From Sulfonitrofixus sp039714575 (GTDB lineage Bacteria > Campylobacterota > Campylobacteria > Campylobacterales > Sulfurimonadaceae): a DNA stretch of 25,860 nucleotides. Every line of letters starts with the position of its first letter. Position 1 is the stretch's first letter. Below are positions 1 to 6,280 of the stretch, one piece after another. Under the pieces are notes generated by a model, which saw only the letters and a list, made by a program, of their open reading frames with translations, was not told the DNA's origin and did no database searches. A program made the position numbers and the translations under genes. The stretch covers positions 1 to 25,860 of the forward strand of contig JBDLJE010000029.1 of assembly GCA_039714575.1 (NCBI GenBank). Direction: 5' to 3'.

Positions 1-1715
1 CTCTCGTCATCCATGATCCCGAAACGCATCTTGATAACTGCTTTTTCACGCTCGTTCAACTGGTCAAGCACGCCTTCGATCTGCAGGCGAAGGTCATCTT
101 TCAAGATAGCATCAGATGGCGCCAAAGAGGTCTTGTCTTCGATGAAGTCACCAAAACGGCCATCTTCTTCATTACCGATAGGCGCTTCAAGAGAGATAGG
201 TTCTTTAGTGATCTTAATGACATTTTTAACCTTCTCGACAGAGAGACCGACCTCTTCAGAGATCGTATCGACATCCGGCTCTTTACCGTTCTCTTGAAGG
301 TATTTACGCATGATCTTGTTGATACGGTTGATCGTCTCGATCATATGGATCGGAATACGGATGGTACGAGCCTGGTCAGCGATGGCACGACTGATCGCCT
401 GACGGATCCACCATGTCGCGTAAGTCGAGAATTTATACCCTTTTTTATACTCAAACTTGTCAACCGCTTTCATCAGCCCGATATTACCCTCTTGAATAAG
501 GTCAAGGAACGGCAGACCGCGGTTTGTGTAACGTTTTGCGATAGAGACAACAAGACGAAGGTTTGACTTTGCCATACGTGTTTTTGAGATCTCAGAGATG
601 TGTTTACCGCGCTTGATCTGCTCAAGGATCTCCATAAGCTTTTCAGGTTCCATGTCGAAGCCGCCTTTTGAGGCCTCTTTTGTCTGGAGCAGTTTTTTGA
701 TCTCCATATAGGTGCTGACCATTGTTGCTTCCGGTACTCGCGCAGCGATATCCTCTTTTGTAAGCTCACATATCTCTTCAACCATCTCAACGTGATTAGA
801 ACGGAGTGTGTCATTGAAAAGCGGAAGTTTATACTCAAGGCGTTTAAGCTCTTTTTCAAAACCGTCATCACTGTGCAGTGCCGTCTCCATTGATTTTACA
901 AGTTCATTGATAAGCTTTGATGTCGGCCCAAGGTCTAACAGACGCTCTTTAAGCATCTTCTTTTTAAAGCTGGCGATCAAGAAGTAGTGAACGTACTCCT
1001 CTGTCATTGGTGCTCCACTTTCCAGAACAACCTCTTTTTCGGCAGACTTCAACCAGTCTTTCTTTGCTTTTTCCAAGGCTTTAAAGCTGCTGACAACAGC
1101 CTCAACACGTTTTTTGTCTTTAGCGGTGAGTGCGACTTCAGACTTGTCTTCTTCTATATCGTTGCCGTCAGCATCCTGCTCTTTTTCGTCTTCAAAGCTC
1201 TTAAAGAGCTCTTTTACACGACGTTCACGGTTGATCAACGGGTCTTTATAGTCTAAAATAAAGTCGATCAGGTAAGGGACGGAACAGATCGCATCGATGA
1301 TGATACTTTCGCCGTATTCGATCTTTTTAGAGATCTCGATCTCTTCATCTTTGGTAAGAAGAGGTATTTGACCCATCTCACGCAGGTACATACGCACCGG
1401 AGAATCAGAACGTGACCACTCCATAAGCTCGTGCTGCTTCAAGATGTCGAACTCTTCACTTTTTGAATCTTCGATAAGTTTACGCTGTGCCGCTAAACGT
1501 GCTGCCGCCTCTTTGTCATTAAGCATTTTTGCGTGCTCAGAAGCCGTAAACAGACAGGCCTTATGTTTTTGTGAGAGTTTTAAGATGTTTTTTGCCTGAG
1601 CAGCTGTTGGCTGCTTCTCAAAGACTTCGACTAACGACTCATAGGTTATACAGTCATCAGATTTGTGTGTGCTAAAGCTTTCATCTAGGTATTTGTTCAG
1701 TTCTTTTGCAGTCAT
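1..1715 (-). CDS. rpoD: RNA polymerase primary sigma factor (sigma-70), cut by window edge
   Basis: Primary sigma factor that recruits RNA polymerase to housekeeping promoters. About 571 codons are visible. Region 1.2 is seen near residues 105-135 (SPVRMYLREMGQIPLL). It is followed by a long acidic/lysine-rich non-conserved region, then region 2 near residues 378-455 with NLRLVVSIAKRY, LDLIQEGNIGLMKAV and the 2.3/2.4 stretch FSTYATWWIRQAISRAIADQ. Region 3 follows and the first part of region 4 (LNEREKAVIKMRFGI). The reading frame is still open at base 1, so region 4.2, which binds the -35 element, lies outside the window. The ATG at 1715 is chosen because AGGAG lies 11 bases upstream. It is transcribed divergently from leuD. 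Family identity is certain. Confidence 0.97.
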   Translation of the reverse strand, partial: MTAKELNKYLDESFSTHKSDDCITYESLVEVFEKQPTAAQAKNILKLSQKHKACLFTASEHAKMLNDKEAAARLAAQRKLIEDSKSEEFDILKQHELMEWSRSDSPVRMYLREMGQIPLLTKDEEIEISKKIEYGESIIIDAICSVPYLIDFILDYKDPLINRERRVKELFKSFEDEKEQDADGNDIEEDKSEVALTAKDKKRVEAVVSSFKALEKAKKDWLKSAEKEVVLESGAPMTEEYVHYFLIASFKKKMLKERLLDLGPTSKLINELVKSMETALHSDDGFEKELKRLEYKLPLFNDTLRSNHVEMVEEICELTKEDIAARVPEATMVSTYMEIKKLLQTKEASKGGFDMEPEKLMEILEQIKRGKHISEISKTRMAKSNLRLVVSIAKRYTNRGLPFLDLIQEGNIGLMKAVDKFEYKKGYKFSTYATWWIRQAISRAIADQARTIRIPIHMIETINRINKIMRKYLQENGKEPDVDTISEEVGLSVEKVKNVIKITKEPISLEAPIGNEEDGRFGDFIEDKTSLAPSDAILKDDLRLQIEGVLDQLNEREKAVIKMRFGIMDDE

Positions 1716-1756
1716 GTGTGAATGCGCTCCTGGCAGGTATTTAAAAAAGTAATCGG

Positions 1757-1762
1757 ATTATA
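1757..1762 (-). promoter_or_regulatory. Candidate -10 element for rpoD
   Basis: The minus strand reads TATAAT here, which would start the transcript near 1750 and give a leader of about 35 bases before the rpoD ATG. No clear -35 hexamer is present, which fits the weak -35 conservation known for sigma-70 promoters in Campylobacterota. Confidence 0.55.
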
Positions 1763-1884
1763 CCGAGATTTGCTAAATCCTTACTTTGAAAGTTTATCTA
1801 TTTTAGTAATTCCGAGCTTTGTAAAGAGTTATTGCAAGCACTTTGACGATTTGAATCAGTATTCACAAATAGTCCTAAATTACG

Positions 1885-1890
1885 TATAAT
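1885..1890 (+). promoter_or_regulatory. Candidate upstream -10 element, leuD side
   Basis: TATAAT in a T/A-rich context, about 120 bases before leuD. It could serve as a second, distal leuD promoter. It is weaker evidence than the TATAAT at 1950 because of its distance. Confidence 0.3.
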
Positions 1891-1949
1891 ACTAAATGAT
1901 ATTAATGTGTTTATCTCTGCTGTTTATAAAGATGTGACGCTTTTTTCGA

Positions 1950-1955
1950 TATAAT
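1950..1955 (+). promoter_or_regulatory. Candidate -10 element for leuD operon
   Basis: TATAAT preceded by a T tract, as is usual for Campylobacterota promoters. Transcription would begin near 1962 and leave a leader of about 50 bases. That leader holds a short potential stem (CACC near 1973 with GGTG near 1990). No leader peptide rich in leucine codons is seen, so classical attenuation is not supported. Confidence 0.6.
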
Positions 1956-2012
1956 CCGACAAAATTAAAGGGCACCTCTATATATTTCCGGTGTACCAAA
2001 GCAGGATTTTGA

Positions 2013-2516
2013 ATGCAAACAATTGAAGGAAAAGTCTGGAATTTCGGTAAAGATATCGATACAGACCTTATTATTGCCGCAAGATATTTAAACACGTCAG
2101 TACCGGAAGAGCTCGCGAAGCACGTTATGGAAGATGCTGATCCGACCTTTGTCAAGAACATGTCACCGGGAGACATCATTGTCGCAGATGACAACTTTGG
2201 CTGCGGGTCGTCTCGCGAACACGCACCTATCGCTCTTAAAGCAGCTGGAGTGGCAGCGGTTATCGCACCGACATTTGCACGTATCTTCTACCGTAACTCT
2301 TTTAATATGGGACTTCCTATTTTTGAGCTGCCAGAGAGCACAGAGATCAAAAAGGGTGATGTTGTAACCATCAACATGGATGAGGGCACTATCACTAACA
2401 AAACAAGCGGTAAGAGCTACAAGTTCACACCGATCCCACCCTTTATGCAAGAGCTTATCGATGCAGGCGGTCTAATGAATTTTGCGGCCAATGAAGTTGC
2501 CCAAGGAGATAAATAA
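2013..2516 (+). CDS. leuD: 3-isopropylmalate dehydratase small subunit
   Basis: Small subunit of isopropylmalate isomerase, which with LeuC converts 2-isopropylmalate to 3-isopropylmalate in leucine synthesis. The 167 residues match the usual length. Visible family motifs are GKDIDTDLIIAARYL near the N-terminus, DDNFGCGSSREHAPIAL (swivel-domain substrate loop) and ARIFYRNSFNMGLPI. The ATG has AGGA six bases upstream. The stop overlaps the leuB start as TAATG, so the two are translationally coupled. The large subunit gene leuC is not in this window and must lie elsewhere. Confidence 0.96.
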   Translation: MQTIEGKVWNFGKDIDTDLIIAARYLNTSVPEELAKHVMEDADPTFVKNMSPGDIIVADDNFGCGSSREHAPIALKAAGVAAVIAPTFARIFYRNSFNMGLPIFELPESTEIKKGDVVTINMDEGTITNKTSGKSYKFTPIPPFMQELIDAGGLMNFAANEVAQGDK

Positions 2517-3586
2517 TGAAAAACTATAAAATTGCCCTTATTAAGGGTGACGGAATCGGTCCTGAGATCATCGATGAGGCGGTAAAAGTCCTTGACGCAG
2601 TCGCTTCAACGGCAGATTTTGACTTTCAATACGAAGAGTTATTAATGGGCGGCTGTGCCTATGACGTGACCGGTGATCCGCTTCCACAAGAGACGATCAA
2701 CGGCTCAATGAACTCAGATGCTGTCCTTTTTGGCGCTATCGGCGGTGAAAAGTGGGACAACCTCCCACGTGAGAAACGTCCGGAATCCGGCCTTCTTCGT
2801 TTTCGTAAAGAGCTAGGCGTTTATGCTAACCTGCGTCCGGCTGTTGTCTATGACGAGCTTGTCAATGCCAGCTCACTGAAGCCTGAGATCATCAACGGTG
2901 TCGACATTATGGTTGTGCGTGAACTAATTGGCGGTATCTACTTTGGTGAACCAAAAGGTCGTACGGACGACAAAGGCTGGAACACTATGGTCTACACACG
3001 TATGGAGATAGAGCGCATTGCGCACCAAGCGTTTAAAATAGCCCAAAAAAGATCAAAGCGGGTCTGCTCTATTGACAAGGCAAATGTACTTGATGTCTCT
3101 CAACTTTGGCGTGATGTCGTTACTGAGGTATCTGAGCAGTACCCTGAGGTAGAACTTTCTCATATGTATGTTGACAATGCTGCTATGCAACTTGTACTTA
3201 ATCCAAAACAGTTTGATGTCATGTTGACAGGAAATATCTTTGGAGATATCTTGTCTGACGAAGCCTCTATGCTGTGTGGATCAATTGGTCTGCTTCCGTC
3301 TGCTTCCGTAGGTGAGAAGATCGGTGTTTATGAGCCTATTCACGGCTCTGCACCGGACATTGCAGGTCAAGGTATTGCCAACCCGATCGCAACGATCTCA
3401 AGTGCTTCGATGATGCTTCGCTTTGCACTAAACGAGAACGATGCGGCTGACCGTATTGATACCGCTATCAAACAGGCACTTGCAGAGGGCTACCGTACGG
3501 GCGATCTTGCACAGTTTGATGCAAAAGAGATCTGTTCAACAAGCGAGATGGGTTCTATCATCGCTAACTACGCAGTTAAACAATAA
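2516..3586 (+). CDS. leuB: 3-isopropylmalate dehydrogenase
   Basis: NAD-dependent oxidative decarboxylation of 3-isopropylmalate, a cytoplasmic step of leucine synthesis. The 356 residues match the LeuB family length. The sequence shows GDGIGPEI at the N-terminus, the LLRFRKELGVYANLRPA substrate-binding arginines, VVRELIGGIYFGEPKGR, the DKANVLDVSQLWR lysine region, GNIFGDILSDEASML with the metal-binding aspartates, and the cofactor loop YEPIHGSAPDIAGQGIANP. AAGGAG precedes the ATG inside the end of leuD. Related isocitrate dehydrogenases and tartrate dehydrogenases are excluded by the LLRFRKE pattern and the leuD neighbour. Confidence 0.97.
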   Translation: MKNYKIALIKGDGIGPEIIDEAVKVLDAVASTADFDFQYEELLMGGCAYDVTGDPLPQETINGSMNSDAVLFGAIGGEKWDNLPREKRPESGLLRFRKELGVYANLRPAVVYDELVNASSLKPEIINGVDIMVVRELIGGIYFGEPKGRTDDKGWNTMVYTRMEIERIAHQAFKIAQKRSKRVCSIDKANVLDVSQLWRDVVTEVSEQYPEVELSHMYVDNAAMQLVLNPKQFDVMLTGNIFGDILSDEASMLCGSIGLLPSASVGEKIGVYEPIHGSAPDIAGQGIANPIATISSASMMLRFALNENDAADRIDTAIKQALAEGYRTGDLAQFDAKEICSTSEMGSIIANYAVKQ

Positions 3587-3596
3587 ACTCTTTTTA

Positions 3597-3625
3597 GAAC
3601 CCGTACTTTTGTGTACAGGTTTTAT
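3597..3625 (+). terminator. Candidate intrinsic terminator between leuB and purU
   Basis: A stem of AACC-C-GTAC with GTAC-A-GGTT (eight pairs, one C/A mismatch, six-base loop) is followed directly by TTTAT. It sits 10 bases after the leuB stop and could limit read-through into purU, which would otherwise be in the same transcript. Confidence 0.5.
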
Positions 3626-3650
3626 AAAACAGTTTGAAGTGAGCCTAGAG

Positions 3651-4487
3651 ATGAAGCAGTACCGTGTACTAATCGATGCCAAAGACGAAAAGGGGCTGGT
3701 CTACAAGATCGCCAGTATCTTCTACAACCATGAACTCAACATCATGTCCAACAACGAGTTTGTTGATAAAGAGAACCATAAGTTCTTTATGCGCTCTGTT
3801 GTTGAGGGCAAGGTTGATGCTAAGCAGCTTGAAAATGAGCTGGAAGCGGTTCTGCCTGAAGACTCAAGTGTAGAGATCGTTGAACCGGGTAAGAAGAACA
3901 TCATTCTTATGGTCACTAAAGAGTCACATGCTCTAGGTGACATTCTAATCCGTTATGAAGCGGGGGAGCTCGATGCGAACATCCTGGCTGTTGTCTCCAA
4001 CTATGACCTTTTAGAGCCGCTGGTAAGCAAGTTCAACATTCCTTTTGTCACCGTTTCGCATGAAGGTCTTGAAAGAGAAGCACATGAAAAGGTTATTTTA
4101 GAGGTTCTTAATCAGTATAAAGATGTTGACTACATCGTTTTAGCAAAATACATGCGTATTTTGACACCTCGTTTTGTAGAAGCGTATGAAGACAAGATCA
4201 TCAACATCCACCACTCGTTTTTACCTGCGTTTATTGGGGCAAATCCTTACAAACAAGCTTTTGAACGCGGTGTCAAGATCATTGGAGCAACAGCGCACTT
4301 TGTCAACAACAATCTTGATGAAGGTCCGATCATTGCACAAGAGATCAAACATATCGACCATGCGTACAGCTGGCGCGATATGCAGCGCTCAGGCCGTGAT
4401 GTCGAGAAGATCGTTCTCTCACGTGCTCTGAAACTGGCGCTGGAAGACCGTATTTTTGTCTATGCCAACAAAACGGTTATTTTTTAG
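3651..4487 (+). CDS. purU: Formyltetrahydrofolate deformylase
   Basis: Hydrolyses 10-formyl-THF to formate and THF, balancing one-carbon pools. From the chosen ATG the protein has 278 residues, as in PurU. It has an N-terminal ACT domain (about residues 3-80, starting YRVLIDAKDEKGLVYKIASI) and a formyltransferase-type catalytic domain with the Asn185-His187-Asp223 triad in NIHHSFLPAF and NNNLDEGPII. The open frame extends upstream to an ATG at 3441, but that start lies inside leuB and would add about 70 non-family residues, so 3651 is preferred even though its ribosome-binding site is weak (GAGCCTAGAG). It is distinguished from PurN by the ACT domain. Confidence 0.93.
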   Translation: MKQYRVLIDAKDEKGLVYKIASIFYNHELNIMSNNEFVDKENHKFFMRSVVEGKVDAKQLENELEAVLPEDSSVEIVEPGKKNIILMVTKESHALGDILIRYEAGELDANILAVVSNYDLLEPLVSKFNIPFVTVSHEGLEREAHEKVILEVLNQYKDVDYIVLAKYMRILTPRFVEAYEDKIINIHHSFLPAFIGANPYKQAFERGVKIIGATAHFVNNNLDEGPIIAQEIKHIDHAYSWRDMQRSGRDVEKIVLSRALKLALEDRIFVYANKTVIF

Positions 4488-4514
4488 TTCACATAAAAGC
4501 TTATAGGAGTTCGT

Positions 4515-4985
4515 TTGTTCAACATCGTCCTTTTTAATCCACTTATTCCAAACAACACAGGCAGTATCGGCCGTCTATGTGTCAACACCGGTTCATCGCT
4601 GCACCTTATTAAACCTCTCGGTTTTGATATTGATGAAAAAGCGGTGCGCAGAGCAGGGCTGGACTATTGGCACAAACTGGACCTGCATGTCCACGAAGAC
4701 CTTGCAAGCTTCTTCGCCGCTCAAGATAAGGGTGCGCGTTATTTTTATGCAACGACTAAAACAGATACACCATACTTTGAACAAGCGTTCCAAGAGAATG
4801 ACTTCCTTTTTTTCGGTTCAGAGACCAAGGGTCTGCCCGCTGAACTATTGGCGGCAAACCCTCAGCAGTGCATGACTATCCCCATGACAAAAGAGGGTCG
4901 AAGTCTTAACCTTGCCGTCAGTACGGGTATTATCCTCTATGAGGCTATCAAGCAGAACTTTTCCAACTATAAGGAGCTCATGTGA
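4515..4985 (+). CDS. trmL: tRNA (cytidine(34)-2'-O)-methyltransferase
   Basis: SPOUT-class methyltransferase that 2'-O-methylates the wobble base of certain leucine tRNAs. The 156-residue size fits TrmL, the minimal SpoU protein. The sequence shows NPLIPNNTGSIGRLCVNTG at the N-terminus, RRAGLDYW, and the SAM-binding trefoil knot motifs FGSETKGLP and IPMTKEGRSLNLAVSTGII. The start is a TTG: AGGAG at 4505-4509 lies five bases upstream and the next residues (FNIVLFNP) align with the family N-terminus. The stop overlaps the GTG of the following small gene. Confidence 0.94.
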   Translation: MFNIVLFNPLIPNNTGSIGRLCVNTGSSLHLIKPLGFDIDEKAVRRAGLDYWHKLDLHVHEDLASFFAAQDKGARYFYATTKTDTPYFEQAFQENDFLFFGSETKGLPAELLAANPQQCMTIPMTKEGRSLNLAVSTGIILYEAIKQNFSNYKELM

Positions 4986-5140
4986 ACAGTGTAATGGATT
5001 ACATCATGACAGGGCTGTTCGTACTCTTCATGTTATTTATCTTTGGCGGGTATCATCAAAACAAGTTTAATGAACGTGAGAACCAAAGAAAGAAGCAAGA
5101 GGAAAAAGAAAAGAGAGAGCAGGAAGAGGGTAAAGAGTAA
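4982..5140 (+). CDS. Small single-pass membrane protein, 52 residues, unknown function
   Basis: Starts with GTG, overlapping the trmL stop as GTGA, with AGGAG at 4972-4976 placed five bases upstream. The arrangement strongly suggests coupled translation. The product begins with a short polar segment, then one hydrophobic helix at about residues 9-24 (TGLFVLFMLFIFGGY). It ends in a highly charged Lys/Glu/Gln-rich tail (about residues 30-52) likely to form a helix on the cytoplasmic side. No known family is recognised. Size and shape resemble small accessory subunits of membrane complexes, but nothing here ties it to one. It is too short for typical ORF cut-offs. Confidence 0.7.
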   Translation: MNSVMDYIMTGLFVLFMLFIFGGYHQNKFNERENQRKKQEEKEKREQEEGKE

Positions 5141-5180
5141 GTTCTCTGCTTCTTACGCACCTTTGAGAGCTGACGTTCTA

Positions 5181-5291
5181 TTAACTATCATATATCAGCT
5201 TGATCAAACGACCCATGTCACCGACTGAGATATCCGGATTGTCTTTGATAACTTTTTTAAGTAGTAAGTATTCTCTGCTATTGATATTCAT
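5181..5291 (-). CDS. Micro-ORF, 36 residues, unknown function
   Basis: ATG at 5291 is preceded by AGAGGTGA five bases upstream, and the frame ends in TAA after 36 codons. The product is soluble, with a charged N-terminal helix (SREYLLLKKVIKDNPDIS) and a second short helix (VGDMGRLIKLIYDS). It lies 13 bases after the 27-codon ORF on the same strand, so the two probably form a bicistronic message divergent from the S24 repressor gene. No family is recognised. The good ribosome-binding site is the main argument that it is real. Confidence 0.5.
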   Translation of the reverse strand: MNINSREYLLLKKVIKDNPDISVGDMGRLIKLIYDS

Positions 5292-5304
5292 GATCTTCAC
5301 CTCT

Positions 5305-5388
5305 TTATAAGATTTTATCAGCCCAACGGCTTAACGATGCTTCAAATCTATCTAAAAATGAATCTGCTTTTTCAATAATCTTTGCCAT
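5305..5388 (-). CDS. Micro-ORF, 27 residues, amphipathic peptide
   Basis: ATG at 5388 is preceded by AAGGA with a six-base spacer, close to ideal. An in-frame TGA just upstream fixes this as the only possible start. The peptide reads as one amphipathic helix (residues about 5-27, with IIEKADSFLDRFEASLSRW as its core) and ends with an aliphatic tail. It could bind a membrane or a partner protein. It is first in a two-gene set with the 36-codon ORF and faces the repressor gene at 5562. Function unknown. Coding status rests on the ribosome-binding site and context only. Confidence 0.48.
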   Translation of the reverse strand: MAKIIEKADSFLDRFEASLSRWADKIL

Positions 5389-5443
5389 CTGTCATCCTTT
5401 AAATCGCTTATATAGGCATATTCTATAAATTATTATTAAAACC

Positions 5444-5478
5444 TCTAAATAATATTGCATTTTGACATATTATTTAGA
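5444..5478. promoter_or_regulatory. Perfect 12-bp inverted repeat, likely operator
   Basis: TCTAAATAATAT (5444-5455) and its exact reverse complement ATATTATTTAGA (5467-5478) are separated by 11 bases. The site lies between the two micro-ORFs and the S24 repressor gene, where an autorepressor would bind. A terminator role is unlikely because the arms are almost pure A/T and no U tract follows. Confidence 0.6.
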
Positions 5479-5491
5479 TAAAGTATGTCAA
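5462..5491. promoter_or_regulatory. Second inverted repeat, overlapping candidate operator
   Basis: TTGACATA (5462-5469) and TATGTCAA (5484-5491) form a perfect 8-bp inverted repeat with a 14-base spacer, overlapping the 12-bp palindrome. A near copy, TTGATATA, lies at 5504-5511 and merges with a possible -10 (TATAAA at 5508-5513) for the repressor gene. Multiple half-sites around the promoter fit repressor binding by a dimer. Confidence 0.45.
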
Positions 5492-5518
5492 CGCTTTACT
5501 ATGTTGATATAAAAAGTC

Positions 5519-5545
5519 AGGTGCCGCAGTATTTTAGAGGCACTT
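5519..5545 (+). promoter_or_regulatory. Leader hairpin before the S24 repressor gene
   Basis: AGGTGCC (5519-5525) pairs with GGCACTT (5539-5545), seven pairs including one G/U, with a 13-base loop. It ends six bases before the AAGGA ribosome-binding site, so it could affect translation of the repressor. Whether it is transcribed depends on the true start point. Confidence 0.3.
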
Positions 5546-5561
5546 ATAAAAAGGATAGGAC

Positions 5562-6227
5562 ATGAAAAGTTTCAGTGAGATCGTTGAAGAGATAAAAGAT
5601 ATCATCTCTTCAGATATCCCCGGTAAAAAAGTGTTTGACAAAGATGTGGCAGAGGCTCTCGATATCTCACAGATGAACTTTGCGACGATGAAAAAGCGAG
5701 AGAAGATCCCTTATGAGGAGCTGTTAAACTTTTGCGCCAAGCGCTCTATCGCTATTAACTGGCTGCTTTATGATCAAAGTCCGGAGTCCCTGATCGAAGC
5801 GACCAACCAGTTCTATATGGTCCGATACTTTAATGCCGTCAACGCTTCAGCCGGCGGCGGCGGTTTTGCGGAGGAGGGCGAAGAGTCTGAAAGCCTTGCG
5901 ATAGAGCCTCACTTTTTAGCAACTCTGGGCGGTGAGAGTGAACTTAAAAACATAGAGGCTATCAATGTGACCGGCGATTCGATGGAGCCTACTTTTTTAA
6001 ATGGTGATATCATCTTTTTAAACCGTTCCAAGGTCGATATTTCCCGCGGGGGCGTTTTTGCTATACAAACAGAAGATATGCTGCTTGTTAAACGATTACA
6101 AAAGCGTATAGATGGTAGAATCGATATTATTTCAGATAACAAAGATTTCTATCTGCCTCAGATAGCCTCACCCGAACAGATCAACGTACTTGGTCGTGTT
6201 GTCGGACGCTACGGCGGCGTCGAATAA
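5562..6227 (+). CDS. S24-peptidase family CI-like transcriptional repressor
   Basis: DNA-binding repressor of the phage CI type. Residues about 5-70 form a CI-type helix-turn-helix domain (VFDKDVAEALDISQMNFATM, then FCAKRSIAINWLLYD). Residues 130-221 form an S24 domain with catalytic Ser140 in NVTGDSMEPTF and Lys177 in MLLVKRLQ. An Ala-Gly pair at residues 97-98, in a Gly-rich linker, is the expected self-cleavage site. All parts needed for DNA-damage-type autoproteolysis are thus present. The ATG has AAGGA about six bases upstream. No phage genes surround it, so it is probably a resident regulator or a prophage remnant. It is not LexA: the N-terminal domain differs. The targets are likely its own divergent promoter region. 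Confidence 0.88.
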   Translation: MKSFSEIVEEIKDIISSDIPGKKVFDKDVAEALDISQMNFATMKKREKIPYEELLNFCAKRSIAINWLLYDQSPESLIEATNQFYMVRYFNAVNASAGGGGFAEEGEESESLAIEPHFLATLGGESELKNIEAINVTGDSMEPTFLNGDIIFLNRSKVDISRGGVFAIQTEDMLLVKRLQKRIDGRIDIISDNKDFYLPQIASPEQINVLGRVVGRYGGVE

Positions 6228-6280
6228 GTTTGTATTTCACACGCTCTCTCTGGGTTTAAGAGATGTAAAAGGAGATGCAG

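Noticed and set aside
473..871. 132-codon minus-strand frame inside rpoD
   Set aside because: It is an alternative frame of the rpoD coding sequence, whose own frame gives clear sigma-70 regions.
3441..3650. N-terminal extension of PurU inside leuB
   Set aside because: The extra 70 residues overlap leuB in another frame and match no ACT or formyltransferase sequence; the ATG at 3651 gives the normal length.
5043..5228. 61-codon Arg/Lys-rich plus-strand frame
   Set aside because: Alternative frame of the 52-residue membrane protein, without a suitable ribosome-binding site.
5562..6227. Naming the S24 protein LexA
   Set aside because: The N-terminal domain is of the CI-repressor type, not the LexA winged helix, and no SOS-box pattern is seen upstream.
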